A stretch of 59,572 nucleotides of DNA from Actinokineospora iranica (GCF_900101685.1 NZ_FMZZ01000023.1:1-59572); one strand, 5' to 3'. Positions 1 through 8,191 are shown, counted from the stretch's first letter. The notes: generated by a model not told the origin, from the sequence alone. A program made the numbers and translations.

Positions 1-399
1 GATCCGCACCACCAACACCACCATCACCACACCGGCCACAGCCGCGGAGAACCGCCACCCCCAGCCGTTGTAGCCGAACAACCACTCACCCACCGCGATC
101 AACGACTTGCCCAACGGCGGATGCACCGTCAACTCATAACCGGCGTTGTCCTCAAACCCCCCATTGCGCAGCATCTGCCACGCCTGCGGCACATAATGCT
201 TCTCATCGAACACCGGAGTGCCATGATCAGTCGGCCACCCCAAATCCCACAACCGCACAAACCCACCCAGCAACCCGACCACAGCGGTCACCAGCCAGCC
301 GCGCAGCCGGTCGGCGGGCATGGGGGTAGCCAACGCCCGCCCGGGGCTGGCGGGCGGGCGTGGTGGGGGGTCGGTCTTGGGGACGGTCTCAAGCAGCAT
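1..399 (-). CDS. Protein O-mannosyltransferase, N-terminal part (runs off the window)
   Basis: Reading the minus strand from an ATG at 399 gives 133 in-frame codons with no stop before the window edge. After a Pro-rich cytoplasmic start comes a first membrane segment (RGWLVTAVVGLLGG), then FDEKHYVPQAWQML and the ELTVHPPLGKSLIA stretch. These are the acidic first loop and HPPLGK motif of actinobacterial Pmt (GT39, Rv1002c type). The family transfers mannose from polyprenyl-phosphate-mannose to Ser/Thr of secreted proteins at the membrane. The rest of the protein lies beyond position 1. Two secreted-type genes sit just upstream on the same strand (27 bp and 59 bp spacing steps), so co-transcription is plausible. 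The identification is firm; the gene is incomplete only because the window ends. Confidence 0.9.
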   Translation of the reverse strand, partial: MLLETVPKTDPPPRPPASPGRALATPMPADRLRGWLVTAVVGLLGGFVRLWDLGWPTDHGTPVFDEKHYVPQAWQMLRNGGFEDNAGYELTVHPPLGKSLIAVGEWLFGYNGWGWRFSAAVAGVVMVVLVVRI

Positions 400-426
400 G
401 GCCGGGCTCCCCGCGGGCCCGGCTCA

Positions 427-882
427 TCAACCGCCCCAGTACTGGGTGAACGGCGCCATCGCTTCGCGGATCCGGTCGGCCACGGTGGCGGGTTTGGCCT
501 GCGCGGGCTTGGGCTCGGCTTTGGCCTCGGTCTTGCGCTGGACGGGCACGGCCTGCTTGGGCACGGGCGCCTGGACCTGGGTGGTGGCGGCAGCGGCGGC
601 GGGTGGCGCGACCACGGCCGCCTCGGCGACCCGGGCGGACGGGATCTTCGGCTGCGCGACCGGGGTCGTCGGCGCGGGCGGGTGCTGGGTGCCCGCGACG
701 TCCCTCGGCTCGGATTCACCCGTGACCGCCAACAACGCGCCCGCCGCGACGGCCAACCCCGCCGCGGCTCCCGCGACGCGACGGGGCAGGGGGCTGCGCC
801 CGGGAAGGTCACGGCCTTCCCGGGACAGCACGTCGGCGACGGGCACAGAACGGGCCCGCGAATCCGGTCGCCAGGTCGTCAC
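427..882 (-). CDS. Ala/Pro-rich single-pass membrane or secreted protein, unknown function
   Basis: A 151-residue protein. The basic N-terminus (about residues 1-35) leads into a hydrophobic Ala/Leu/Val helix (about 36-54), then a low-complexity Ala/Pro/Gln/Lys tail that ends in FTQYWGG. A Thr/Pro/Ala-rich exported tail next to a protein mannosyltransferase is compatible with its being an O-mannosylated substrate (inference). The start is GTG at 882, with AGGAGG about 10 nt upstream. It lies 31 bp after the lipoprotein gene and 27 bp before the mannosyltransferase gene. No conserved family was recognised. Confidence 0.7.
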   Translation of the reverse strand: MTTWRPDSRARSVPVADVLSREGRDLPGRSPLPRRVAGAAAGLAVAAGALLAVTGESEPRDVAGTQHPPAPTTPVAQPKIPSARVAEAAVVAPPAAAAATTQVQAPVPKQAVPVQRKTEAKAEPKPAQAKPATVADRIREAMAPFTQYWGG

Positions 883-913
883 GGCGACAACACCTCCTGG
901 TTGTGCCAGTCGG

Positions 914-1471
914 TCACATGCCCGCGACCTTGCGGCAGGTCGGCGCCTTGCCGAAGGCGTCGTTGATCTCGGGGTTCTCGCGCAGGTCCTTCATCGGGCC
1001 TTCGCTGTACTTCTCGAACACGTCCGTGCTCGCGCCGAGTTCGGTGAGGGCGGCCTGGAACGCGGCCGGGTCGTTCGTCGGGGCTGCCTCGACCTTCTTG
1101 ATGACCGAATCGAGGGAGGTCTTCGCGCCGTCGATGTTGGCGAGGGCCTTGTCCACCACGGCGGAGCCGTTGGCGACCGGCGGGGCGCCCGCGCCGGTGA
1201 TGGTGTCGCCGACCTGGGTCAGTCCCTCGCTCAGCGTCCCGAACAGGGTGAGCAGCCCTTCCTTTGTCTTCGCCGGGTCGGTCGGGTCGAAGGCGGGGAA
1301 CTGCGTCGTTTTCGCGCTCGTGGCGTCGACCGACTGGCAGACCTTTTCCACCCAGCCGACGGCGGGGCTCTCCGGCGGCGGAACCGTGTCCGGGGAATCC
1401 GAACTGCAGCCTGCCAGGGCGGCGGCCGCGACCAGCACCGACGCGAGAGCGGGGACGAGACGACCCATCAT
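914..1471 (-). CDS. Secreted lipoprotein, unknown function
   Basis: A 186-residue protein with a signal peptide ending in a lipobox (LAGCSSD, Cys near residue 22), so it should be lipidated and anchored outside the membrane. The mature part is mostly helical and acidic. It carries a second Cys pair (EKVCQSVD near the start and PTCRKVAGM at the end) that could form a disulfide. ATG codons at 1471 and 1468 are both possible; AAGGA lies about 10 nt upstream. It resembles small actinobacterial lipoproteins of unassigned function and precedes the membrane protein and mannosyltransferase genes on the same strand. Confidence 0.8.
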   Translation of the reverse strand: MMGRLVPALASVLVAAAALAGCSSDSPDTVPPPESPAVGWVEKVCQSVDATSAKTTQFPAFDPTDPAKTKEGLLTLFGTLSEGLTQVGDTITGAGAPPVANGSAVVDKALANIDGAKTSLDSVIKKVEAAPTNDPAAFQAALTELGASTDVFEKYSEGPMKDLRENPEINDAFGKAPTCRKVAGM

Positions 1472-2018
1472 TAGTCTGCTTCCTTCTCGAAAAGACGAAA
1501 AGAGATCGCGCCGAAGCCATATGCCGGCTGCGAATGTCCGCCCCTGGCCCACTTGGCGACTACTGGATGAAACCCTACTGAAACACCAACGGCCCCGGCA
1601 AGAACCACCAAGGAACCAGCGTGGACCTTTCGAGGGTTTTGTCACCCCCACACAGTCCCGGTGGGTAACTTTTGAAGGTTGCACAGGGCGAGCCGCCTCG
1701 ATCGGGTGCCGCCATCCGGGTGATGCGTCCGGCCACCTGACCCATGACGTGGGAAAATCAAGGCGAAGATCCACCGGAGCGGACGCACGGCAGTGGTCCG
1801 TCCGGCCGATCGAATGAGGGGCCGACAGTGGTTTTGTCACAAACTCACAAGACGCCGGTTCGGTTTCCACCATTTTCGCAGAAAGCTGCGGTAACTTATG
1901 ACCCATACGAGTGTCGCAACCGTCACGTAACGGTTGCATTTGACACACCCGGTGTGCCGAACTTATGGTCGTCGTCACAAAATAGCGCCCGCCCGACGGC
2001 GCGCTGCGGCGGAGTTTT
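1472..2018. other. Divergent intergenic region
   Basis: About 550 bp between the minus-strand lipoprotein gene and the plus-strand PucR gene. Base composition is less GC-rich than the flanking genes and there is no convincing coding frame. It should hold promoters for both directions. The only site resolved is the promoter-like pair at 1940-1968. No RNA gene was recognised. Confidence 0.5.
1940..1968 (+). promoter_or_regulatory. Predicted promoter of the first PucR gene, overlapped by a small inverted repeat
   Basis: TTGACA (1940-1945) and TTATGG (1963-1968) are 17 bp apart, a good match to a housekeeping sigma factor promoter. The spacer contains CACACC-C-GGTGTG, a 6-bp inverted repeat with a one-base centre, placed where a repressor could block polymerase. 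The third PucR gene (40684) also has TTGACA with 17-bp spacing, so similar promoter design in the paralogues is possible. Confidence 0.45.
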
Positions 2019-3389
2019 GTGAGCGACAAGGGGACGAGAATGCCGATAGAACTGGGCAACCGACCCGCACCCCCGACCACTCGGAAGGACCAGCACAAAG
2101 GAAGCCGACCACAGTTTCCTACTCCGCACGGACCCGTATCGAGGATTCCGTCGCAGGACGACCGGGCCACCGCGCTCTGGGCGAGCCTGCCAAGGGAGTT
2201 GGTTGCGCGCTTCCGTCCGATGGTCGGGCAGCTCACCCAAGACATGATCCGCGAGATCCAGCGCGCGGTGCCCACCTACGCCCAGCCGCTGGAAGGCCAC
2301 TTCGGCGCCATCATGGTCGCGGGCGTCGAGCAGGCGGTCATGCGCATCCTCGACACCGTCGGCGTCGGCGGCGCCCAGGACGAGAACTGGGCCAACGTGT
2401 TCCGCCAGCTTGGCCGGGTCGAGTTCGGCGAGGGCCGCAGCCTGGACTGCCTGCAGACCGCCTACCGGGTCGGCGGCCGAGTGGCCTGGCGCCACCTCGC
2501 CGCGTGGGGCCAGCAGCAGCGGCTGCCCACCTCGATGCTGACCGTCGCCGCCGAAGCGATCTTCGCCTACGTCGACGAGATCTCCACCCTGTCGATCGAG
2601 GGCTACACCGCGGCGCAAGCCCAGTCGGTCGGCGTGATCGAACGATGCAGACGCAGGCTGGTCGAGCTGATCCTGAGCGAGCCGCCCGCATCGATGGCGA
2701 CCATCACCAAACTCGCGGGCACCGCCCGCTGGCGGGTGCCCGACTCCGTGGCGGTCGTCGTCGTCGAGCAGGCGGCCGACGGCGAGTCCGACGAGTTCAG
2801 TGGCCCCGGCCTGCACGAGGACGTGCTGACCGACCTCGACGGCGAGATGCCGTGCCTGGTGATGTCGGACCCGCAGCGGCAGCTGCGCGGCCTGCACGAG
2901 CAGCTGCGCGGCAGGCGGGCCTGCGTCGGCCCGATGGTGTCGCTGCGCGAGGCGGCGACCTCGCTGCGCTGGGCCCGGCGCGCCATGGGCCTGGTGCACC
3001 GCGGCGTCATCAACGACGGCCCGGTCACCTGGTGCCGCGACCACCTGTCCACGCTGTGGCTGCTCGCCGACGAGTTCCTGGTGCGCGAGCTGCTCAAGCG
3101 CACGCTGGCCCCGCTGGCGGACCTGACCGCGAAGCAGCGGGCCCGCACCGCGGAGACCCTGCTGGCCTGGCTGGAGACACGCGGCAGCGCTCCCGAGATC
3201 GCCGAACGGTTGCAAATCCACCCCCAGACCGTGCGCTACCGTATGCGCCAGGTCGAGAAGCTGTTCGGTGACCAGCTCGCCGACCCGGACTCCCGGCTGG
3301 ACCTGGAGATCGCCTTGCGCGCGCACCGGCTGCTGTGGCCGGGCGACCGCGCGCACGACGGCCGGGAAACACCCGCCCGCGCGAGCTGA
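2019..3389 (+). CDS. PucR/CdaR-family transcriptional regulator (paralogue 1)
   Basis: A 456-residue regulator. The N-terminal half is a helical sensor-like domain (LPRELVARFRPMVGQL... AIFAYVDEIS). The middle resembles the CdaR GGDEF-like domain. The C-terminus is the PucR helix-turn-helix (LLAWLETRGSAPEIAERL followed by IHPQTVRYRMRQVEKLFG, about residues 385-425). Family members are effector-responsive DNA-binding regulators. The ligand cannot be told from sequence. Two paralogues with the same architecture are at 3701 and 40684. The GTG at 2019 has GGAG only 4 nt away; an in-frame ATG at 2040 has a better placed AGGGGA, so the true start may be 2040. A strong hairpin terminator follows the stop. 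Confidence 0.88.
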   Translation: MSDKGTRMPIELGNRPAPPTTRKDQHKGSRPQFPTPHGPVSRIPSQDDRATALWASLPRELVARFRPMVGQLTQDMIREIQRAVPTYAQPLEGHFGAIMVAGVEQAVMRILDTVGVGGAQDENWANVFRQLGRVEFGEGRSLDCLQTAYRVGGRVAWRHLAAWGQQQRLPTSMLTVAAEAIFAYVDEISTLSIEGYTAAQAQSVGVIERCRRRLVELILSEPPASMATITKLAGTARWRVPDSVAVVVVEQAADGESDEFSGPGLHEDVLTDLDGEMPCLVMSDPQRQLRGLHEQLRGRRACVGPMVSLREAATSLRWARRAMGLVHRGVINDGPVTWCRDHLSTLWLLADEFLVRELLKRTLAPLADLTAKQRARTAETLLAWLETRGSAPEIAERLQIHPQTVRYRMRQVEKLFGDQLADPDSRLDLEIALRAHRLLWPGDRAHDGRETPARAS

Positions 3390-3405
3390 AACCGCTTCCC
3401 TAGGC

Positions 3406-3440
3406 CGACGGCCGGTCCCGCCCAGCGGGACCGGCCGTCG
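3406..3440 (+). terminator. Intrinsic terminator-type hairpin after PucR paralogue 1
   Basis: A perfect 16-bp stem (3406-3421 paired with 3425-3440) with a 3-nt CCA loop, starting 17 bp after the stop codon. No long T-run follows, which is usual in high-GC actinobacteria. It separates the two adjacent regulator genes into separate transcripts. Confidence 0.75.
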
Positions 3441-3700
3441 CCCTATCCCCGCTGTCGTACTCAAACAGTTCGCAGAAGCAGCCCCCAGGCTTGTCGGCTC
3501 ATGATAATTTCTCTCATATCACAAGCGTATTGCAGAATAAGTCTCGGAGAAGTTCCGCCGAACCCGCGAATCACTGTAGATTCCGTGACGGGTGACACGC
3601 CTGCCTGCCTTTGCGTGACCGGCACGGAATAACGCCCGAAATACGTTGACGGCAATCTTCGACCGGCCGGTCGGGATTGGCACGCACCAGGAGGCCGACG

Positions 3701-5008
3701 GTGTCAGAGCAGCGCGACGAACCGGACGGACTAGCCGAGTTCCCGCTGCGGATAGCCTTCGACTCCCTGCTCTCCCCCGCCGCGGCAGGCGACCGGGACG
3801 ACCAGGACGTCAGCTCGATCGACCTGTGGTCCCTGCTGCCGTCGAACCTCGCGCCACTGTTCCGCCCCGGCGTGCAGGACCTCACCGAAGAGATCCGCAG
3901 CGAGCTCAACCGGGCCATCCCGGCCTTCGGCAGACGCATGGACGGCTCCTTCGGCCGCTCGGTCACCGAGGGCATCCAACAGGCCATCATGCAGTTCATC
4001 GACCGGCTCGCCGACCCCACCGCCCCACAGGACGACCGGGCGCAACTGTTCCGCGAACTCGGCGTCCACGAGCTCTACGACGGGCCGATCCTGGACGTCC
4101 TGCAGACGGCTTACCGGATCGGAGCCAGGGTCGCCTGGCGGCGGATGTCGCAGGTGGGAGACCGCGCCGGGGTGCCGACCTCGACGCTGTGCCTGCTCGC
4201 CGAGGCGATCTTCGCCTACATCGACGAGCTGTCCGCGCTGTCGGTGGAGGGGCACGCTTCGGTGCGCGCTCGCGAAATGGGCGCCCTGGAACGTCGTCGG
4301 CGGCAGTTGCTGGAGGTCATCCTCTCCCCCGCTGCCGCGACTCCGCAGACCCTGGCCCGGCTCGCCGAGGCCGCGCGGTGGCCGGTTCCGGAGCGGGTCG
4401 TCACGGTGGCGCTGGAGTTACGCGGGGATGAGCCTGAGCAGCTTCCCGGGGCCACCCTCGACAGCCGCATCCTGGTGGACCTGGAGGGCAACGAGCCGTG
4501 CCTGGTGCTCGCCGAGGAGAACCGGGACGCGCTGCACAAACTGAGCCAGGAGCTGCCTGGGTGGCGGGCGGCGGTGGGCCCCACGGTGCCGGTGACCGAG
4601 GCCGCGGAGTCCTTGCGGTGGGCCCGGCGAACGTTGGGGCTGGTGAGCCAAGGGGCCCTGCCGGACACGGACGTGACCTGGTTCGACCGGCACATGTCGG
4701 TGCTGTGGCTGCTGAACGATCCGTTTCTGGTGCAGGAGATCTCCGAGCGCGCGCTGGCTCCGATGGCGGAGTTGACGGGGAAGCAGCGGGACAAGCTCAG
4801 CGAGACATTGCTGATCTGGCTGGAGACTCGGCGTAGCGCGCCGGAGATCGCGCAGCTGCTGGATGTGCACCCGCAGACTGTGCGGTACCGGTTGCGGCAG
4901 CTTGAGCGGCTGTTCGGGGCCAACCTGGAGGATCCGGACCGGCGGTTCGACATCGAGGTGGCGTTGCGGGCCCGGCGGACGCTGCGGGGGTTTGAGCATT
5001 CTCGGTGA
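3701..5008 (+). CDS. PucR/CdaR-family transcriptional regulator (paralogue 2)
   Basis: A 435-residue paralogue of the gene at 2019, with the same layout: helical N-terminal domain, CdaR GGDEF-like middle, and C-terminal PucR helix-turn-helix (LLIWLETRRSAPEIAQLL, then VHPQTVRYRLRQLERLFG). The GTG start at 3701 is chosen because AGGAGG lies 6 nt upstream and the protein then begins MSEQ, like the MS- starts of its paralogues. The tandem arrangement suggests duplication of an ancestral regulator. A terminator between them argues for independent transcription. Effector and targets are unknown. Confidence 0.88.
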   Translation: MSEQRDEPDGLAEFPLRIAFDSLLSPAAAGDRDDQDVSSIDLWSLLPSNLAPLFRPGVQDLTEEIRSELNRAIPAFGRRMDGSFGRSVTEGIQQAIMQFIDRLADPTAPQDDRAQLFRELGVHELYDGPILDVLQTAYRIGARVAWRRMSQVGDRAGVPTSTLCLLAEAIFAYIDELSALSVEGHASVRAREMGALERRRRQLLEVILSPAAATPQTLARLAEAARWPVPERVVTVALELRGDEPEQLPGATLDSRILVDLEGNEPCLVLAEENRDALHKLSQELPGWRAAVGPTVPVTEAAESLRWARRTLGLVSQGALPDTDVTWFDRHMSVLWLLNDPFLVQEISERALAPMAELTGKQRDKLSETLLIWLETRRSAPEIAQLLDVHPQTVRYRLRQLERLFGANLEDPDRRFDIEVALRARRTLRGFEHSR

Positions 5009-5075
5009 GGGGTGCTCGGGGGGCTGCTCTGGAACTGGCTGTGGGGTCTGCTCGCTGGGGTGCTTGCTTTCGTGG

Positions 5076-5330
5076 GGTTGCTCGATGGGGTGGAGTGGTT
5101 CCCGGACTGGTTCGCGGGGGTTGCTCGCGAATGCTTCTTGGCCTGGCAGGAGGGCGGGTGTCCTTGCTGCTCCACCCCATCGAGGACCTGACAGGGACGG
5201 GTGCGGTCTTTGAGGTGGGACGGGTTCTGTCCGCTTCTGCCGAGGATCTGGCAGAGTTGGGTGCGGCTGGCTAGTGGGTGAGTGCGCTGCTCTGCTCCCA
5301 TCGGGCACCTGGCGACTTTGGGCGCGGTTG
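5076..5330. repeat. Dispersed mosaic inverted repeat, copy 1
   Basis: CTCGATGGGGTGGAG (5081-5095) is matched by its exact reverse complement at 5170-5184, giving 15-bp arms about 75 bp apart. A 27-bp stretch at 5152-5178 recurs exactly in copy 2 (6428-6454). Downstream, a module of the form CTGGCAG...TTGGGTGCGG...TGGC occurs and then recurs in diverged form. Similar blocks occur at 6357-6500 and 19403-19500, always in intergenic DNA. There is no transposase reading frame, so it looks like a non-autonomous palindromic or REP-like family. Confidence 0.65.
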
Positions 5331-5351
5331 GCAGGAGAGCAAGTTGGATCA

Positions 5352-5948
5352 TCAGCCTCGGCTGGTGCGGGTTCGGCCGGTGCCCCAGCCGTGTTCGCGG
5401 ACGACCTGGTTGCCGATCACGGTATGTATCGTGCGACGCGGGCGAGCAGGGTCGGGCACCACTTCGCCGTGCTCGTCGAGGTCCCAGACCTGGGAGTTGA
5501 CGGCCAACCACCTGACGCCTGCCGGACGTTCGCCGGTGCGGCACCAGTCCAGGATCACGTCACGGAGTTGGTCCAGTGGCAGCACAGCGACTGGTGGAAA
5601 GATCACCGGAGTCGGCAGGTCGTAGAAGATCGACGGGGCATCGGCCAACGGGTCGGGGTTGAGGGCGATCCAGGCCCAGTCGTCGCCGGGCGGGGTGAGG
5701 TCGTCGTGGAAGAACGCGGCCCCGTAGCCGCCGTGGTAGCCGATCCGCAACCATCGACGGGGGCGCTTTCCTTGCGGACCTGGGAATGTCGCCGGACCGC
5801 CCCACACGTGAAACCAGGTCTCCGTAGGATTGTCCTCCCGGAGCAGCGCGTCCACCAACCAGGCGTGTTCGTTCTCGTCATCAGCGACCAAATGCGGAAA
5901 CACCGATCCGTTGTGATGACCGATCACGAGCCGGTCAGCGATGTCCAC
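5352..5948 (-). CDS. Imm1-family immunity protein
   Basis: A 198-residue soluble protein. The features FHVWGGPATFPGP, WLRIGYHGGYGAAFFHDD and a C-terminal TVIGNQVVREHGWG resemble the Imm1 family, whose members neutralise SCP1.201/DddA-like cytosine deaminase toxins in actinobacterial polymorphic toxin systems. The GTG start at 5948 directly follows the TAG stop of the upstream toxin fragment. GGAGG lies about 6 nt upstream, inside the toxin's last codons, so the pair was translated in coupled fashion. The gene appears intact although its toxin is truncated. Family assignment is from recalled motifs, not a search. Confidence 0.7.
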   Translation of the reverse strand: MDIADRLVIGHHNGSVFPHLVADDENEHAWLVDALLREDNPTETWFHVWGGPATFPGPQGKRPRRWLRIGYHGGYGAAFFHDDLTPPGDDWAWIALNPDPLADAPSIFYDLPTPVIFPPVAVLPLDQLRDVILDWCRTGERPAGVRWLAVNSQVWDLDEHGEVVPDPARPRRTIHTVIGNQVVREHGWGTGRTRTSRG

Positions 5949-6285
5949 CTATGCACCTCCGGGTAGCTTGGTCGGCTTCGCCTTGCCGGGCGACCACACT
6001 TCGAGCAGATACCCGCGTGGCGGTAGTGCGCTGGTGAGCGCGTCGCACGTTTGATCTTCGTCGGCGCACACGCCCTTGCTGTTGTTGATCACTGCTACCA
6101 CGTGCTTGACGCCGGTTTCGCGCATCCAGCACGCGAGCTTCACCTCGGCGTGCGACGCGGCTGGGTAGCGCCCTGCTCGGTCGGGCGCGAACCCGAGGTC
6201 ACGCAACTTCTTGGCCACCTTGTCGTAGTCGGCGTCCTCGCCGCTGGTGTACCGGTGCTCGGCGCCGTCCTGGTCGCCACGACGC
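5949..6285 (-). pseudogene. C-terminal fragment of a DddA-like (SCP1.201-type) deaminase toxin
   Basis: The minus-strand frame ending in TAG at 5949 encodes DGAEHRYTSG, then HAEVKLACWMRE, a VVAVINN strand, a Cys pair (VCADEDQTC) and ALPPRGYLLEV. These are the zinc ligands (His of HAE, two Cys), the catalytic Glu and the framework of the DddA/SCP1.201 deaminase fold. The fold reads back to about 6285. Upstream the frame stays open but enters repeat copy 2, and no ATG, GTG or TTG precedes the GTG at 6218, which lies inside the domain. It therefore looks like an orphan toxin tip cut off from its delivery part. The active-site residues visible are intact; expression is doubtful. Confidence 0.7.
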
Positions 6286-6354
6286 GCCCTCCTCGTCTTC
6301 GCGCAAGCCGTGAGACAACGCGGTTTGGCTGGGGGTCTCCGGGCTCTTGTGGTC

Positions 6355-6500
6355 TGCTCGATGGGGTGGAGTGGTTCCCGGGCTGGTTCGCTGGGGTTGC
6401 TGGCAAGGCCGGGTACGGCTTTGTGGGGGGCGGGTGTCCTTGCTGCTCCACCCCCCAGCGTGCATCTGGCAGCCTTGGGTGCGGTGGCAGTAGGGCGGGT
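6355..6500. repeat. Dispersed mosaic inverted repeat, copy 2
   Basis: Contains CTCGATGGGGTGGAG at 6357-6371, the 27-bp block shared exactly with copy 1 at 6428-6454, an imperfect right arm around 6446-6460, and a CTGGCAG...TTGGGTGCGG module after 6465. It abuts the broken upstream edge of the deaminase toxin fragment, so this repeat (or recombination at it) may have caused the truncation. Confidence 0.6.
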
Positions 6501-6641
6501 GTCTTGTCCCGCTCGTACCGAACGCCTGGGTGGGTGGGGTTGGTTGGCAGGTTGGCAGGCGCCTTCACTGCTTCGCTTCCGCGAGCAGCCAGCAGGGGGG
6601 GGGCGGGGTGGGCCGGGAAGCGTTGAGGATGGGAAATACGT

Positions 6642-6672
6642 GAGAGGGCAGGCGCAAGGCGCCTGCCCTCTC
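6642..6672 (-). terminator. Strong hairpin, probable terminator at the end of the mce operon
   Basis: A perfect 14-bp stem (6642-6655 with 6659-6672) and a 3-nt loop. On the minus strand it is followed by a short T-containing stretch (ACGTATTT). It lies 223 bp beyond the last mce-operon gene and could also end a separate small transcript from the 6673-6894 interval. Confidence 0.65.
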
Positions 6673-6894
6673 TAAGCGGATGCTCACCCAACAGCGGTAG
6701 GGTTTCAAACCACCGCCAGGGCATCGCGCGTGGACGGGCGACGCTGCCTGTCCTGATAGGTTTCCCCGACCGGCCCCCAAACGCGGCCGACACGTTGAGT
6801 TTACCTATTGGGCCATTTAGGGGACAAGCGTTGGGACGTAATTCACCGAAGATCGATGACAATAGCTCTGCGTATTGTCACGTTCTGCGTGAAA
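6673..6894 (-). other. Structured non-coding interval downstream of the mce operon; possible small RNA
   Basis: There is no credible reading frame. An inverted repeat TGACAAT (6857-6863) / ATTGTCA (6874-6880) lies just after the last operon stop, on a 10-bp spacer. Further hairpin potential is visible at 6695-6722 (GCGGTAGGG against CCACCGC), and the strong terminator hairpin closes the interval. It may be only a long 3' untranslated region, or a small RNA of roughly 150-200 nt with its own promoter near the inverted repeat. No known RNA family was recognised. Confidence 0.35.
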
Positions 6895-7587
6895 TCACCT
6901 GGGGATGAGTTGGGAGATCTTCCAGCGGCCGTCGTCCTTCTCCGCGGTCACGCTCAGTTGGGCGCCGCCGGAGGTGGGTTCGCCGGTGTCGCCTCGGGTG
7001 GCGCTTTGGTCGAGGAAGACCAGGAGGGTGGCGCGGTCGCCGTCGAGGACCGAGACGCCGGAGATCACTACCTTGGAGCGGAGGACCAACTTCTGCGCGG
7101 GGGCCTGTTCGCGGACCTGTTGGAACAGGCGGACGTACTGGGCTGACGCCTCGCCGGTGAGGAGGTCTCGGGCGGCCAGTTCGGTGACCACGGTGTCGTC
7201 GAACTTGTAGGAGAAGATCTTCTCCAGGCCGTCGCGGACGGCTGTGCTGACTTCGGCTGTGGCCGCGATGTCCACCAGGGCCGTGTTGTCGCTGGCCGCG
7301 TCGCGGACCTGGTCGGCGCGGATGGTCATCCAGACGCCCGCGCCAGCCAGGAGCAGGGCTAGGGCCAGGAGGACCAGCGCGAGCACCGGGCGGCCGCGCG
7401 GGGGGGCCTGCTCGGTGCCCGCGTCGCCTGCCGGGGTCTGCTCGTCGGGTTCTGGAGTGGCGTCCGGGGCGGCGGTGGGGTGCTGCTCGGCTCGGGACGC
7501 CTCTTGGGCTGCTCGGCGGGCCGCGCGGCCCGCCACCACCGGCCTGCGGCCGCCGCGGGCCGTGGTGTCGGGGCGTCCGGTGCGCAT
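6895..7587 (-). CDS. Mce-associated membrane protein (second mas gene)
   Basis: A 230-residue protein. A long cytoplasmic N-terminus rich in Arg, Ala, Pro and Gly (about 1-65) is followed by one membrane helix (VLALVLLALALLLAGAGVW) and an extracytoplasmic domain with the NTF2-like layout of mycobacterial Mas proteins (SYKFDDTVVTELAARDLLTG... KLVLRSKVVISGVSVL... GRWKISQLIP). Mas proteins accompany mce operons and are thought to stabilise or assist the Mce complex. It is the last gene of the operon, 26 bp after the first mas gene. Confidence 0.82.
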   Translation of the reverse strand: MRTGRPDTTARGGRRPVVAGRAARRAAQEASRAEQHPTAAPDATPEPDEQTPAGDAGTEQAPPRGRPVLALVLLALALLLAGAGVWMTIRADQVRDAASDNTALVDIAATAEVSTAVRDGLEKIFSYKFDDTVVTELAARDLLTGEASAQYVRLFQQVREQAPAQKLVLRSKVVISGVSVLDGDRATLLVFLDQSATRGDTGEPTSGGAQLSVTAEKDDGRWKISQLIPR

Positions 7588-7613
7588 ATCGGGTGTTCCT
7601 CTCGCTTCGCCGG

Positions 7614-8165
7614 TCAGGCCGTGCTCATCGGGACCTGGCCGAGGGCGCTGAGCAGCCAGCCCGACTCGGTCCTGGTCAGCTCGGCCTGAAACCGGCTGCG
7701 CTTGGTCGCGGGCTGGCCGCCGTCGGGGATCACCACGATCTCCACGGCGGCGATCGCCTTCGCGGTGCCCCGTTCGGTGTCCAAGTCGGTCAGGGCCGCG
7801 TCGGTGACCCGGCCCTCGCTGGTGGTCTTGGCCTCGATCACCCGCTGCTTGCTGGCCTCACGGGTCTGCGCCAACTCCTCGCGCAGGCCGCCGGTCGAGC
7901 CCGCCAGCCAGCGGTCCAGGCCCTTGTCCACCTCACGGTAGTCCAGCGTGTTGAAGGTGGCCACGCCCGACCGGGCCGCGGCGAGGGCGTTGTCGCGCTC
8001 CGCGGCCCTGGCGGCGTCCTGGTCTGTCTCGGCCGAGTACAGGCCGTAGCCCGCCCACAGCGCGAAGCCGAGCGCCACCGCGAGGACAGCGGCGGCCACC
8101 ACCAGCAGCGGCGAGCGCGCCGTGCGCTGGGGATCGGTGTCGGTGTCGCTGTCGGTGTTGTTCAT
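7614..8165 (-). CDS. Mce-associated membrane protein (first mas gene)
   Basis: A 183-residue protein with an acidic N-terminus, a membrane helix (SPLLVVAAAVLAVALGFALW, about 19-38) and an extracytoplasmic helical-plus-sheet domain (NTLDYREVDKGLDRWLAGST... EIVVIPDGG... GWLLSALGQVPM), as in Mas proteins. The ATG at 8165 has AGGGA about 8 nt upstream. A GTG at 8195 overlapping the mceF stop is an alternative that would add 10 residues. It sits between mceF and the second mas gene. Confidence 0.82.
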   Translation of the reverse strand: MNNTDSDTDTDPQRTARSPLLVVAAAVLAVALGFALWAGYGLYSAETDQDAARAAERDNALAAARSGVATFNTLDYREVDKGLDRWLAGSTGGLREELAQTREASKQRVIEAKTTSEGRVTDAALTDLDTERGTAKAIAAVEIVVIPDGGQPATKRSRFQAELTRTESGWLLSALGQVPMSTA

Positions 8166-8191
8166 GTCCGCTTCCCTGGTCGGCACGCTGG

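Noticed and set aside
4216..5544. Minus-strand 442-codon frame over PucR paralogue 2 and the repeat
   Set aside because: It is antisense to a gene with clear helix-turn-helix and sensor domains, and its product is Ser/Arg/Pro low-complexity sequence partly from the repeat.
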